Source: Sphingobium sp. (GTDB lineage: Bacteria > Pseudomonadota > Alphaproteobacteria > Sphingomonadales > Sphingomonadaceae). Taken from it: DNA of 64,000 bases. The stretch is taken from assembly GCA_017744605.1 (NCBI GenBank), contig JAGIAZ010000018.1, positions 17,972-81,971 on the forward strand. Direction: 5' to 3'. Numbering within the stretch: the stretch's first letter is position 1; the number at the start of each line of letters is the position of its first letter. A program made the translations under genes and the position numbers. Positions 18,271 to 27,116 of the stretch are shown piece by piece. The notes under the pieces are model-generated. The model was not told the DNA's origin. It worked only from the letters and a program-made list of their open reading frames with translations, and made no database searches.

Positions 18271-19478
18271 CAGATGCTCCGGTCCCGGATCCGCACGACC
18301 TGCAGTCCGAACGCGATCGCGACCCCCACCAGGGCGGTGCCGACGAAATAGGGAAAATCCGGTCCCCCCACGGCATAGATCATGCCGAAAGCGGGCGGGA
18401 TCAGGATGCGGCCGACGGCATTGGTGGCCATCAGCAGGCCATTGATGCTGCCCTGGATCTCCCCGCCGATCGAGCGCGAGATCAGCGCCCCGGCGGTTGG
18501 AAAGGCGATGCTGTGCCCGCCCATCAGCATCGACATCAGCACCACCGCCATCACCGGGTTCCTCAGCACGGGCTGGAGCAGCATGCTGAGCGCGATCACC
18601 GCCAAGCCGCCCACGATCACCCGCGCCTCGCCGAATCTGCGGGTGGCGCGGCCGATCAGCAGGATCTGGACCGCGAAGCCGGTCAGCCCGACGGCGATGA
18701 AGGTGAGGCCGACCTCGTGGGTCGACCAGCCGAAATTGCGCGCGGTCCAGAGCCCGAACACGGCCTCCATCGAGGCGAAGGCGCCGATTCCGATGAAGGC
18801 GATGGCGAACAGCCGCACCAGCAGCTGATTGCCGGCAACGAAACCCATCGCCTCGCCCCATTTGGGAAGCGGACGCGCTGCGCCGGGCTTGTGGCTCTCA
18901 GCCAGCACCAGGCCGCTCCACAGGGCGGCCAGGCCTGCGACGGCGGCCGCGGCGAGGATCGGCAGACGGAAGCCCGCCAGGCCCTGATCGGGCGAGGCGA
19001 GGAGCCCGCCGATCGCGGGACCGACCGCGAATCCGAGATTGAGCGCGGCGCCCAGCAGGCCGATGCTCCGCGCCCGCTCCTCGGGACGCGTCACGTCGGC
19101 GATGTAGCTCTGGCAGACGCCGACCGTTCCGCTGAAGAAGCCGGTGAGGACGCGGATGACCAGCGCCGCGACAAGGTTCGGCACGAACGCGAAGGCGACA
19201 TAGCTGAGCGCGGTGCAGGCGGTCGTCACGATCAGCACCTTGCGCCGGCCGACCCGGTCCGAGGTGCGCCCCCACCAGATTTCGCCGAAGATGCCGCCGA
19301 ACGAATAAGCCGCGAACAGGAGGGTGACCTCCACCGGACTGGCGTGAAGCTCGCGCCCGTAAAAGGGCAGGAGCGGGATCACCAGACTGAACCCGGCGAA
19401 GTTGACGAACACGATGACCAGGATCAGCAGCAGCGCCTTGAGCGGCAGGGCCGGCGCTGAGGCCGCGTCAGCCGGCAT
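18270..19478 (-). CDS. MFS transporter, DHA1/TetA-like
   Basis: A 402-residue carrier with about 12 membrane segments, the loop motif GRTSDRVGRRKVLI near residue 65 and GVCQSYIADVTRPEERARSIG in the central part, as in TetA-like drug:H+ antiporters of the DHA1 group. I chose the ATG at 19478, which overlaps the end of the SMP-30 gene by 11 bp; a frame extension to 19508 is less likely. In this operon it may import the substrate or export a toxic phenol. Confidence 0.85.
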   Translation of the reverse strand: MPADAASAPALPLKALLLILVIVFVNFAGFSLVIPLLPFYGRELHASPVEVTLLFAAYSFGGIFGEIWWGRTSDRVGRRKVLIVTTACTALSYVAFAFVPNLVAALVIRVLTGFFSGTVGVCQSYIADVTRPEERARSIGLLGAALNLGFAVGPAIGGLLASPDQGLAGFRLPILAAAAVAGLAALWSGLVLAESHKPGAARPLPKWGEAMGFVAGNQLLVRLFAIAFIGIGAFASMEAVFGLWTARNFGWSTHEVGLTFIAVGLTGFAVQILLIGRATRRFGEARVIVGGLAVIALSMLLQPVLRNPVMAVVLMSMLMGGHSIAFPTAGALISRSIGGEIQGSINGLLMATNAVGRILIPPAFGMIYAVGGPDFPYFVGTALVGVAIAFGLQVVRIRDRSI

Positions 19479-20337
19479 AGCGGGCTTCCGCGATGCCGCG
19501 CGCACCAAGGCCGCTGATCACGAAGGTGTCGCCGCCGCCATCCGGTTCGCGTCCGACAAGTTGCGGATTTATCGAGGTGACGTAGAGCAGGTCGAGATTC
19601 GGGCCGCCAAACATCACGCTGGCGGGAAGCTTGACCGGCATGTCGACAATTCGCTCGACTTTTCCGTCCGGACGGAACGCGACCACTTTCGCGCCCTCGC
19701 AGATCGCCATCCACATCAGGCCGTCGGTGTCGACGGTGGCGCCGTCGGGAATGCCTCCAAGCTCTCTCGTGTCGGCAAACAGCCGGCGGTTGGCGACGGC
19801 ACCGGTGTCGATGTCATAATCATAGGCATAAATGCGGTACGGCAGGCTGTCGGAGAAATAGAGGGTACGGTTGTCGGGCGACCAGCAAGGGCCGTTGCTG
19901 ATCGCGATTTGATGGTCGAGCTCGTGAAGGCTGTGATCGGGGTCCAGCCGGTAGAGCGTGCCATAGGGTTGGCAGTCGCGAATGTCGGAATCGCCCGAGC
20001 CGACGATGAAGCGTCCGCGCCGGTCGGTCTTGCCGTCGTTAAGCTGCGCCCGCGGATGCAGGTGGCGGGCATGGGCAAGCAACTCGATCACGCCGCTGTC
20101 GAGATCGAGCGTGAAGATGCCGTCCTTGAGCGCGACGATCGCGCCGCCCTGTTCGCGGAGGGCCATCGAGCCGATGATCTGGCCGACATCCCAACTGCGG
20201 CTTTCCTCGGTCGCGGGGTCGAAGCGGTGGACCGCCTTGCCGACGATGTCGATGAAATAGAGCGCCTGCTCGGCGACGTCCCAGATCGGGCCTTCGCCGA
20301 CCATGCATTTCGGGGCATTAACACGCTGAATCTTCAC
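19468..20337 (-). CDS. SMP-30/gluconolactonase-family lactonase
   Basis: A 289-residue six-bladed propeller of the SMP-30/LRE family. EGPIWD near residue 14 carries the metal-binding Glu. ISNGPCWSPDNRTLYFSDS and GGIPDGATVDTDGLMW supply the Asn and Asp ligands. Such enzymes hydrolyse lactones. It is the first gene of the leftward flavocytochrome operon and has a TTATCGTCGATAA palindrome 54 bp before its start. A lactone among the pathway intermediates is implied but unproven. Confidence 0.9.
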   Translation of the reverse strand: MKIQRVNAPKCMVGEGPIWDVAEQALYFIDIVGKAVHRFDPATEESRSWDVGQIIGSMALREQGGAIVALKDGIFTLDLDSGVIELLAHARHLHPRAQLNDGKTDRRGRFIVGSGDSDIRDCQPYGTLYRLDPDHSLHELDHQIAISNGPCWSPDNRTLYFSDSLPYRIYAYDYDIDTGAVANRRLFADTRELGGIPDGATVDTDGLMWMAICEGAKVVAFRPDGKVERIVDMPVKLPASVMFGGPNLDLLYVTSINPQLVGREPDGGGDTFVISGLGARGIAEARYAG

Positions 20338-20390
20338 GTGCCCTCCTCTCCTCGGCCTGCAGCGCCACGTCGAATCGCAGCGTCATTTAT

Positions 20391-20403
20391 TTATCGTCGA
20401 TAA
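20391..20403. promoter_or_regulatory. TTATCGTCGATAA operator in divergent promoter region
   Basis: This 13-bp inverted repeat (6-bp arms, 1-bp centre) lies in the 243-bp gap between the leftward SMP-30 operon and the rightward TBDR gene at 20581. A near-identical site at 15646 precedes another TBDR. It could control both divergent units. Confidence 0.55.
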
Positions 20404-20580
20404 GGTAGGTGTCCAATGACGTCAACGGGATCACTGGATCCATGCATGTTGCGAGGTGCGTGGGGGTGTCGACGAGATCCCCATGGGGGAGGCGAGAGGG
20501 AAAAAGATAGCTTGCAATGTAACTGCGATAATAAGTAGATTTCTACATAAAAGAAATCCGAGACTCGGAGGGAGAGGGAA

Positions 20581-23523
20581 ATGCTGAAAGTCATTGTCGG
20601 ATTGCGTCAGTCTGCCTGCATGATCGCGATCGCCGCAGTGGCACTTGGAGCCGGTTCCCAGGGCGCACGAGCCCAGGCGCCACAGAATCCGACGGGTGTG
20701 TCCGCGACTGCCGAGGACGGAAGCACCGAACGCGACCGGGCCATCGTTGTCACGGGTTCGCGTATCGCGTCCGGCTTCGATCGGCCGACGCCGGTCACCG
20801 TGCTGGGCGCACAGCGCCTCGAGCAGCGCGGCACCACCAATCTCGGCGACGCCCTCAACGAACTGCCCGCCTTCCGCCCCACACAGACACCTGCCTCATC
20901 CGGTCTCGGCGCAGCTGCCGGCTATGTCGGCGGCCGTATCCTCGACCTGCGCGGATTGGGCTCGGTCCGCACGCTGACGCTGGTCGACGGCAAGCGCTTC
21001 GTTCCCTCGACCACACAGGCGACGGTCGACACCAACATGCTTCCGAGCATCCTGCTGTCCCGCGCGGAGGTGGTGACGGGCGGCGCTTCCGCCGTCTACG
21101 GCTCGGACGCGGTATCGGGTGTCGCGAACCTCATCCTCGACAAGAAGTTCACCGGGTACAAGGGGAACGCCGAACTTGGCTTCTCCCAATATGGCGACAA
21201 CTTCACACGCCATGCCGGAGCAGCCGCGGGCTGGCAATTGTCTCAGACCCTGCACCTCGTCGTCGGCGGCGAATTCGAAAAGTCGGAGGGCGTCGAGGCC
21301 TGCCGGGTGCGCGCCTGGTGCGCGAATGGCCTCATCAATATCAGCCGTAATCCGGGCGTCACCGCGATCCCGGCGAACAACATTCTCGCGGGCGTCTACC
21401 CGTGGACCGCGCCCTATAATGGCATCACCACGCCGCCTTCATCGGCCTATACCGGTAAGCTCCTCCCGACGCTGCGGGCCATCGACGGTATTGCCTTCAC
21501 CGCCAACGGCACGCCGTTTCGCGCCACGCAGGGCGTCCTTGCCAACACACTTTACCAGCAGGGCGGGACCAATGACGGCCCGGGCGAGAACATCTATTTC
21601 GATTTCCCCATCGTCTCGCCCACCGAACGCTACAATGCGATGGGTTATCTGACGTGGGACGCGACGCCCGCGCTCACCTTCGAGCTCGGCTTCAACTATG
21701 GCCATGGCGAAGGTTATCACCGCGCGGTCGCCTACCGGAACACGGCGATCACCATCCGCAATGATAATCCCTTCCTCCCGCGATCGTCGGACCCGACTCT
21801 CGATATCCCGACAATCCTTGCGGCGAACAATCTCACCAGCTTCACGCTTGGCAAAGGCTTTAACGATGTCGGCCCGGGCGACCTCGTCGTGAAGAACAAT
21901 GTTTATCGCGCTGTCCTCTCGGCCGCCTACGATATCGGCAATGGCTGGAAGGCGGATATCTATTACCAGTTCGGTCGCAACGAATTTCGCAGCGACATCT
22001 TCGGCGGCACGGTCACCTCGCGTATTCTGAAGGCTCTCGATGCCGTGGCCGGGACGGGCGGCACGCCGGTCTGCCGCGTCAATGCCAATGCGATCACCAC
22101 CGATGACGATCCGGCCTGTGTCGCACTCAATCCGTTCGGCTCGGGGCAGGGATCGACCTTCGCGGCCGCCAAGGCGTATATCAAGGCCAACGCCTTCCAG
22201 ACCAATAACACGACCGAGCATGTCGTCGCGGCCAACGTCACAGGCGGCCTCGTCGATCTCCCCGCAGGTAAGCTTAGCATCGCAATCGGCGGCGAATATC
22301 GCAGCGATTCCGTGAGCGGCGATGCCGATGCCCTCTCGAAGACGCTTCAATTCTTCACCGGCAACGGCTCTGTCATCTCGGGCAAGATCGAAGTGGCGGA
22401 AATCTATGGCGAAACCGAGATACCCATCCTGCGCGACGTGACCCTGTTCAAGGAGCTCGGCCTCAACGGAGCGATCCGTCGCACGCATTACCGCCGCTCG
22501 AGCGCGCTCTTCCCGAGCAGCACGGTCGACGTGACGACCTGGAAGGTCGGCGGGGTGTGGGCGCCGGTCGACGCGCTGCGCTTCCGTGTCACGCGCTCGC
22601 GCGACATTCGCGCACCTAACGTCGCGGAGCTGTTCGGCCCGATCACCAGCGGTTCGGGCATCCTTAACGATCCGCAGCGTGGCGGCATCCAGACCGTCGT
22701 CGGCGTGACCAGCGGTTCGAACCCCAATCTGCGGCCGGAGCGGGCCGATACGCTGACCGTCGGTGTCGTGCTGCAGCCACGCGAGGGCTTTCTTGGCCGG
22801 TTCCGGGCCTCGGTCGACTATTATGACATCAGCATAAAGGACGCGATCAGCACCCTCGGCCAGCAGAACATCGTGACGCGCTGCTCCCAGGGCGACGCGC
22901 TGAGCTGCGCCCTCGTCACCCGTGACGGCTCGGGCGTCATCACCAATGTCTCGGACACGGTGCAGAACGTGAACAGGCTGATCGCGCGCGGTGTGGACTA
23001 TGAACTGGCCTATCGCCAGCCGATCGGGGCCGAGAGCGCGCTCAATCTCACGGTGTTGGCCAGCAACATGCGTGACCTCATCACCATCGACGCCGTGGGG
23101 CCGACGCAGCGAGCCGGGCAAACCGGCCTGCGTGGCGGTACGCCTCCTGGTATTCCCGACTGGACGATCGATGCGACCGCTGTGTTTGAACTCGGCAAGA
23201 TCTTCTCCTTCTCGACCCATGTTCGCTGGATCAACAAGGGTTTCTACAACGCCGCGTTCGTCGGACCCGAACAGGCCGGCTACACGATCACGCGGACTGA
23301 CAGCTCGAGCACCAACGCCATGCCGTCGCGCACCTATGTCGACATCCTCGGCACCGTGAAAATGCCACTTAATGGCGGTCACCCGCTCAGCGTTTTCGCC
23401 GGCATCGACAACCTGTTCAACGTCGACCCGCCGAATTTTCCCGGCGCAAACGGGAGCGGCAACAATGTGCTCTTCAATCCTGTCGGGCGGATGTACAAAT
23501 TTGGTGTTCGTGCCGCCTTCTGA
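20581..23523 (+). CDS. TonB-dependent receptor, divergent from the SMP-30/flavocytochrome operon
   Basis: A 980-residue receptor with a signal peptide ending at ARAQ (about residue 32) and the plug motifs RAIVVTGSRIASG, LDLRGLGSVRTLTLVDGKRF and TGGASAVYGSDAVSGVANL. The barrel ends in GRMYKFGVRAAF. GGAGGGAG precedes the ATG at 20581. The plug is of the same subtype as the receptor at 5028. It shares its upstream region and operator with the flavocytochrome operon and is followed by the truncated dehydratase and marR, so it could serve either group. Confidence 0.93.
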   Translation: MLKVIVGLRQSACMIAIAAVALGAGSQGARAQAPQNPTGVSATAEDGSTERDRAIVVTGSRIASGFDRPTPVTVLGAQRLEQRGTTNLGDALNELPAFRPTQTPASSGLGAAAGYVGGRILDLRGLGSVRTLTLVDGKRFVPSTTQATVDTNMLPSILLSRAEVVTGGASAVYGSDAVSGVANLILDKKFTGYKGNAELGFSQYGDNFTRHAGAAAGWQLSQTLHLVVGGEFEKSEGVEACRVRAWCANGLINISRNPGVTAIPANNILAGVYPWTAPYNGITTPPSSAYTGKLLPTLRAIDGIAFTANGTPFRATQGVLANTLYQQGGTNDGPGENIYFDFPIVSPTERYNAMGYLTWDATPALTFELGFNYGHGEGYHRAVAYRNTAITIRNDNPFLPRSSDPTLDIPTILAANNLTSFTLGKGFNDVGPGDLVVKNNVYRAVLSAAYDIGNGWKADIYYQFGRNEFRSDIFGGTVTSRILKALDAVAGTGGTPVCRVNANAITTDDDPACVALNPFGSGQGSTFAAAKAYIKANAFQTNNTTEHVVAANVTGGLVDLPAGKLSIAIGGEYRSDSVSGDADALSKTLQFFTGNGSVISGKIEVAEIYGETEIPILRDVTLFKELGLNGAIRRTHYRRSSALFPSSTVDVTTWKVGGVWAPVDALRFRVTRSRDIRAPNVAELFGPITSGSGILNDPQRGGIQTVVGVTSGSNPNLRPERADTLTVGVVLQPREGFLGRFRASVDYYDISIKDAISTLGQQNIVTRCSQGDALSCALVTRDGSGVITNVSDTVQNVNRLIARGVDYELAYRQPIGAESALNLTVLASNMRDLITIDAVGPTQRAGQTGLRGGTPPGIPDWTIDATAVFELGKIFSFSTHVRWINKGFYNAAFVGPEQAGYTITRTDSSSTNAMPSRTYVDILGTVKMPLNGGHPLSVFAGIDNLFNVDPPNFPGANGSGNNVLFNPVGRMYKFGVRAAF

Positions 23524-23558
23524 AACCTCGCCGGCATCCGATTGGTCCGTGCCGATCA

Positions 23559-23995
23559 TGGCTGCCCCTGTCATGTTCGAGCGACCCTTCGACCCTGAGA
23601 CGCGCATGGTATCGCGCGGCAAAGCGCCACGCGGGCAGGGGCTGACAGGCGGTCCGGCCATCGGCGGCGGCGCCTCCATCATGCTCTTCGCCATCAATGC
23701 GGCGGGGCTCGCCAAGGACGTCGCTTTCATCACGGACGGCCAACTGTCCGGTCTGTGCCTCAAGGGGCGGACCATCGCGGAGGTGGCGCCGGAAGGGGCG
23801 GTCGGAAGGGGCCGCGATGGCGACCGTATCGATGTCGCGGCCCGACGCATCGACGTGCTGGTTCCGGTCGAGGAACTGGCGCGCCGCCCTGGCCCGCCCA
23901 ACGCCGTCCCGGTCCCGGCGGACGGCTGGCTGGGCATATATCGCCGCGATGTCCACCCGATGGCGACCGGCGCCGTGCTCACGGATATGGGATGA
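23559..23995 (+). pseudogene. C-terminal fragment of an IlvD/Edd-family dehydratase
   Basis: From about 23559 a 145-residue frame matches only the C-terminal swivelling domain of dihydroxy-acid/sugar-acid dehydratases. Visible are RGKAPRGQGLTGGPAIGGG, AKDVAFITDGQLSGL, IAEVAPEGAVGRGRDGD and DVAARRIDVLVPVEELARR, and it ends in PMATGAVLTDMG. Full-length relatives have about 560-600 residues; the N-terminal Fe-S and catalytic domain is absent. The fragment begins just after the TBDR stop, and its TGA overlaps the marR ATG by 4 bp. It may still be translated, coupling marR, but cannot be an active dehydratase by itself. Confidence 0.75.
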
Positions 23996-24633
23996 CGACC
24001 AAGGCTTCCCACGACAGAGAATCGGCCGGCGAAAAGAAAACGTCGTCCCGGAGCGATCGTCGTCGCGGGCCGAAGAAAGCGCCGCCTCGGCCGATCCGAG
24101 CACCGTCGCGCGCCGTCGCGGCGCCCTATGGCGGGTTTCCGCTGGACGATGCCGAGCGTCATCTGGTCAACTACTGCAAGGACGGCAGCATCGAAGGTAG
24201 AAACGAGGCTTTTTTTCGTCTCACGCGCGCGCTGGTCGTCGCTGCGCGCCGTTGGCGCAAGCTCGCCAATGACCGCATCAAACCGCTCAAGCAGACCATG
24301 GCGCGCTGGGAGACGCTTTACCTCGTCGCATATTCCGGGGAAGAGCTTACGCAAGGCGAACTGGCCCGATTGATTTCGATCGAAGGGCCGAGCATGGTTC
24401 ACATGCTCGATGCGCTGGCAAGAGATGGCCTTATCGAACGCCAGCAGCATCTGGCGGACCGCCGCGTGACGACCAACCGGATAACGGACACAGGGCGGCA
24501 AACCGTCCGTGACATCATGGGTATCACCAACGAATTGCGCGCGAACCTGCTCGAAAATATCGACCCGCAAAAACTGGACATCGCAATGGAGGTGCTGGGC
24601 GACATTCTCAAGCGGCTCGATGAAATGCAATGA
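23992..24633 (+). CDS. MarR-family regulator with basic N-terminal tail
   Basis: A 213-residue protein, longer than a typical MarR (about 140-160). Residues 1-45 are a Lys/Arg/Pro/Ser-rich extension, and the winged-helix domain follows (GEELTQGELARLISIEGPSMVHMLDALARDGLIERQ, then RRVTTNRITDTG). The ATG start is set by an ATGA overlap with the dehydratase fragment. The aconitase X genes begin 51 bp downstream. It probably controls them or the TBDR upstream. Confidence 0.87.
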   Translation: MTTKASHDRESAGEKKTSSRSDRRRGPKKAPPRPIRAPSRAVAAPYGGFPLDDAERHLVNYCKDGSIEGRNEAFFRLTRALVVAARRWRKLANDRIKPLKQTMARWETLYLVAYSGEELTQGELARLISIEGPSMVHMLDALARDGLIERQQHLADRRVTTNRITDTGRQTVRDIMGITNELRANLLENIDPQKLDIAMEVLGDILKRLDEMQ

Positions 24634-24684
24634 ACGGTCCGGGGATCTTTTAGGCCCAAGCGGCAGGAGGAAAAGGACGAGACG

Positions 24685-25974
24685 ATGGTTGCTCTTACCG
24701 ATGTCGAACGGGCGATGCTGGACGGCGAGTCAGGCGCGGCGATCGCCAAGGCGATGGACCTGCTGATCCGCTATGCCGATGCGCTCGGTGCCGACCGCTT
24801 CGTCGAGACCGACAACGTGGCGGGCGTGCCGGGCTCCTCGCCGCAATGGGTGAAGGATTATTACGCGGCCGATGGCGGCGACTATCGGGCGGTCTTCTCG
24901 CGCTTCGATCTCGATTCGGACGAGGTGGTCGACGTGCCGCGCATGAACGCCTTTTCGTGCCATCTGCAGGGTGGCATGGATCCCGAGCTGTGGCGCGAGC
25001 AGGGCATGAGCGAAGCGGCGCATGGCAATTTCGTTTCGGACAGCGCGCAGGTCGAGGCGCACGGCATCCAGCTGCTCAAGACCTGCACGCCCTATCTGGC
25101 CGGTAACATGCCTGTGATGGGCGAGCATTGCGCGTGGATGGAATCGAGCGCCGTGGTCTTCGCCAATTCGGTGGTCGGTGCCCGCACGAACTGCGAGGGC
25201 CGGGAATCGACCAGCGCCGCGATGCTGGCGAAACGTATCCCCGACTGGGGCTTCCATCGCGACGACTTCCGCAAGGGACATCATTCGATATCGGTCGAAG
25301 TGCCGGTCGATTCGATCTTCGAATGGGGCATGCTGGGCTATTATGTCGGCGATGCCGTGCAGGATACGATCCCGGTGATCACCGGCGCGATCAGCGACGC
25401 CAACCTCATCCGCCACAAGCATTTCGGCGCGGCGGCGGCCAGCTCAGGCGGGGTCGAGATGTATCATATGGTCGGCATCACGCCAGAGGCGCCGAGCGTC
25501 GAAGCGGCATTCGGTGGAGCTCCGCGCGGCGAGCGCTTCGTCTATGACGCGGCGGCGCGGCGGCGCATCTACGATACGCTGAACAGCGTGGGGCGCAGCA
25601 CCGACGTCGACTACGTCATGCTCGGCTGCCCGCATGCCTCGATCGAGCAGGTGGCGGAGATCGCGGCGCTGATCGAAGGGCGCAAGGTGCATGTGAACTC
25701 CGCGCTCTGGGTGTTCACCAGCCGGGCGGTGAAGGCGAATGCGGACGCGAGCGGCTATACGAAAATCCTCCGCGATGCTGGTGCCTATCTCATGACCGAC
25801 ACCTGCTCGGCGATCAGCCAGGCCGTGCCCAAGGGCACGAAGGTCGCCGCGCTCGATAGCGCCAAGCAGGTCCATTACCTTCCCGCGATGATGGGCATTG
25901 AGGGCTGGTACGGCACGACCGCCGAATGCATCGATGCCGCCTGTACCGGCAAATGGCAGGGGAGACTGGCGTGA
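24685..25974 (+). CDS. Aconitase X catalytic (large) subunit
   Basis: A 429-residue protein of the AcnX family (formerly DUF521). Conserved Cys contexts are LLKTCTPYLAG, VGARTNCEGRES, VMLGCPHASIEQ and DTCSAISQAVP, which bind an iron centre in characterized members. AcnX enzymes include cis-3-hydroxy-L-proline dehydratase and mevalonate 5-phosphate dehydratase; here the two domains are separate genes. The GTG of the small subunit overlaps the stop codon. Substrate is unknown; no proline or mevalonate gene lies nearby. Confidence 0.9.
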   Translation: MVALTDVERAMLDGESGAAIAKAMDLLIRYADALGADRFVETDNVAGVPGSSPQWVKDYYAADGGDYRAVFSRFDLDSDEVVDVPRMNAFSCHLQGGMDPELWREQGMSEAAHGNFVSDSAQVEAHGIQLLKTCTPYLAGNMPVMGEHCAWMESSAVVFANSVVGARTNCEGRESTSAAMLAKRIPDWGFHRDDFRKGHHSISVEVPVDSIFEWGMLGYYVGDAVQDTIPVITGAISDANLIRHKHFGAAAASSGGVEMYHMVGITPEAPSVEAAFGGAPRGERFVYDAAARRRIYDTLNSVGRSTDVDYVMLGCPHASIEQVAEIAALIEGRKVHVNSALWVFTSRAVKANADASGYTKILRDAGAYLMTDTCSAISQAVPKGTKVAALDSAKQVHYLPAMMGIEGWYGTTAECIDAACTGKWQGRLA

Positions 25975-26411
25975 TCGATATGCGCATGGAGCCGCGCTTG
26001 GTGATCCGTGGCCGCAAGGTCGTTGGCGGCGTTGCCGAGGGTGAAGCGTTGGTGACGCGCGAGACGATCTCCGGCTGGGGCGGCATCGATTCGACGACGG
26101 GCACGGTGATCGAAAGCCGGCACGAACTGAGGGGCGTGAGCTTCGCGGGCAAGGTCCTCGTCTTTCCCGGCGCCAAGGGTTCGTCCGGCTGGTCCGGCGC
26201 CTTTCACCTCGCGCGGCTGCGCGGCACGGCGCCGCGGGCGATGATCTTCACGGTCATGACGACCAAGATCGCCCTGGGCGCGGTGGTGATGCGAATCCCG
26301 ACGGTGACGGATTGCGATGCCGACCCGCTCGACATGATCCGCACCGGCGACTGGGTCCGCGTCGATGGCGATGCCGGCACGATCAGTATCTGGGACAAGC
26401 GGCCGGATTGA
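25971..26411 (+). CDS. Aconitase X swivel (small) subunit
   Basis: A 146-residue protein of the DUF126/AcnX small-subunit family, with GRKVVGGVAEGEALVTRETISGWGG, KVLVFPGAKGSSGWSGAFHL and a terminal GDWVRVDGDAGTISIW. The GTG start at 25971 forms a GTGA overlap with the large subunit, which supports a two-subunit enzyme made in equal amounts. Confidence 0.9.
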   Translation: MIDMRMEPRLVIRGRKVVGGVAEGEALVTRETISGWGGIDSTTGTVIESRHELRGVSFAGKVLVFPGAKGSSGWSGAFHLARLRGTAPRAMIFTVMTTKIALGAVVMRIPTVTDCDADPLDMIRTGDWVRVDGDAGTISIWDKRPD

Positions 26412-26495
26412 AGCGCCAACGCCGTCATTCCCGCGCAGTCCGGCTATCTCAGCACCAAGAAGATCCTCTCCCCAAATTGTTCTGTGACGGTGCCG

Positions 26496-27104
26496 TCATG
26501 CAAAGCGGATCGTCCTCACCCGGAACACCGCAGTTTGCAGCCCCGTTTTCGTGGTCAATGCAGCGAGAGCGCGTGCCGTATTCCGGGCTTCCTCCGCGTT
26601 GCTGAAGAACAGGTGCAAGAAGCATTTTACGGGTTGTGGCGGCGCCATCGCGGCTTTTGCGATCAGGGCCGTGACTTCGTCGCGGATCAGGGCCTGGGAA
26701 GGCAGGGTCGCGATGGCAGCTTCCAGTTGCGCGGCATCGCCTTGCTCCACCGCCACGATGAGCTTGTTGCCCTCTTCCGCGTCTCTCAGCCCGGTGTATC
26801 CTGCAAGCGAATAGCCTGATCCATGGCCGAGGAAATTCGGCTCATCCTGCGCCATGGCGACCGCTGCGGAGCTCTGGAATGCCTCCGCCATGGCTTCGGG
26901 ACTGTCGAAACAGAGTTCGACGAAGCCATCCGCGCGCAGGAACGCGCCGCCTGGAGGCGCGAATTCCTCCTCGACATGGTTCTGGACATAGCCACGAAGG
27001 CCTGGGAGCTGGGTGATGAACTCGCCATGGTGCAGCCATCCTTGCGAAAACTGCGCCTGGCTGTCGCCATCGCGCCGGACCAGAACGGACATCCGCTTGA
27101 ACAT
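26496..27104 (-). CDS. EthD-like dimeric alpha/beta-barrel protein
   Basis: A 202-residue protein. The first half reads MSVLVRRDGDSQAQFSQGW-HHGEFITQLPGLRGYVQN, typical of the EthD/ABM ferredoxin-like fold, and a second, weaker half follows (HLFFSNAEEARNTARAL). It lies 12 bp downstream of the SDR gene on the same strand. EthD-like proteins often accompany oxidation of aromatic or ether substrates, but their reaction is seldom known. Confidence 0.75.
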   Translation of the reverse strand: MFKRMSVLVRRDGDSQAQFSQGWLHHGEFITQLPGLRGYVQNHVEEEFAPPGGAFLRADGFVELCFDSPEAMAEAFQSSAAVAMAQDEPNFLGHGSGYSLAGYTGLRDAEEGNKLIVAVEQGDAAQLEAAIATLPSQALIRDEVTALIAKAAMAPPQPVKCFLHLFFSNAEEARNTARALAALTTKTGLQTAVFRVRTIRFA

Positions 27105-27116
27105 GGAAGCCTTTCC

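Noticed and set aside
21439..24630. A 1,063-codon open frame on the minus strand
   Set aside because: It runs antisense through the TBDR, the dehydratase fragment and marR, which have clear domains. Its composition (Arg/Asp/Ala-rich, no motifs) is typical of shadow frames in GC-rich DNA.
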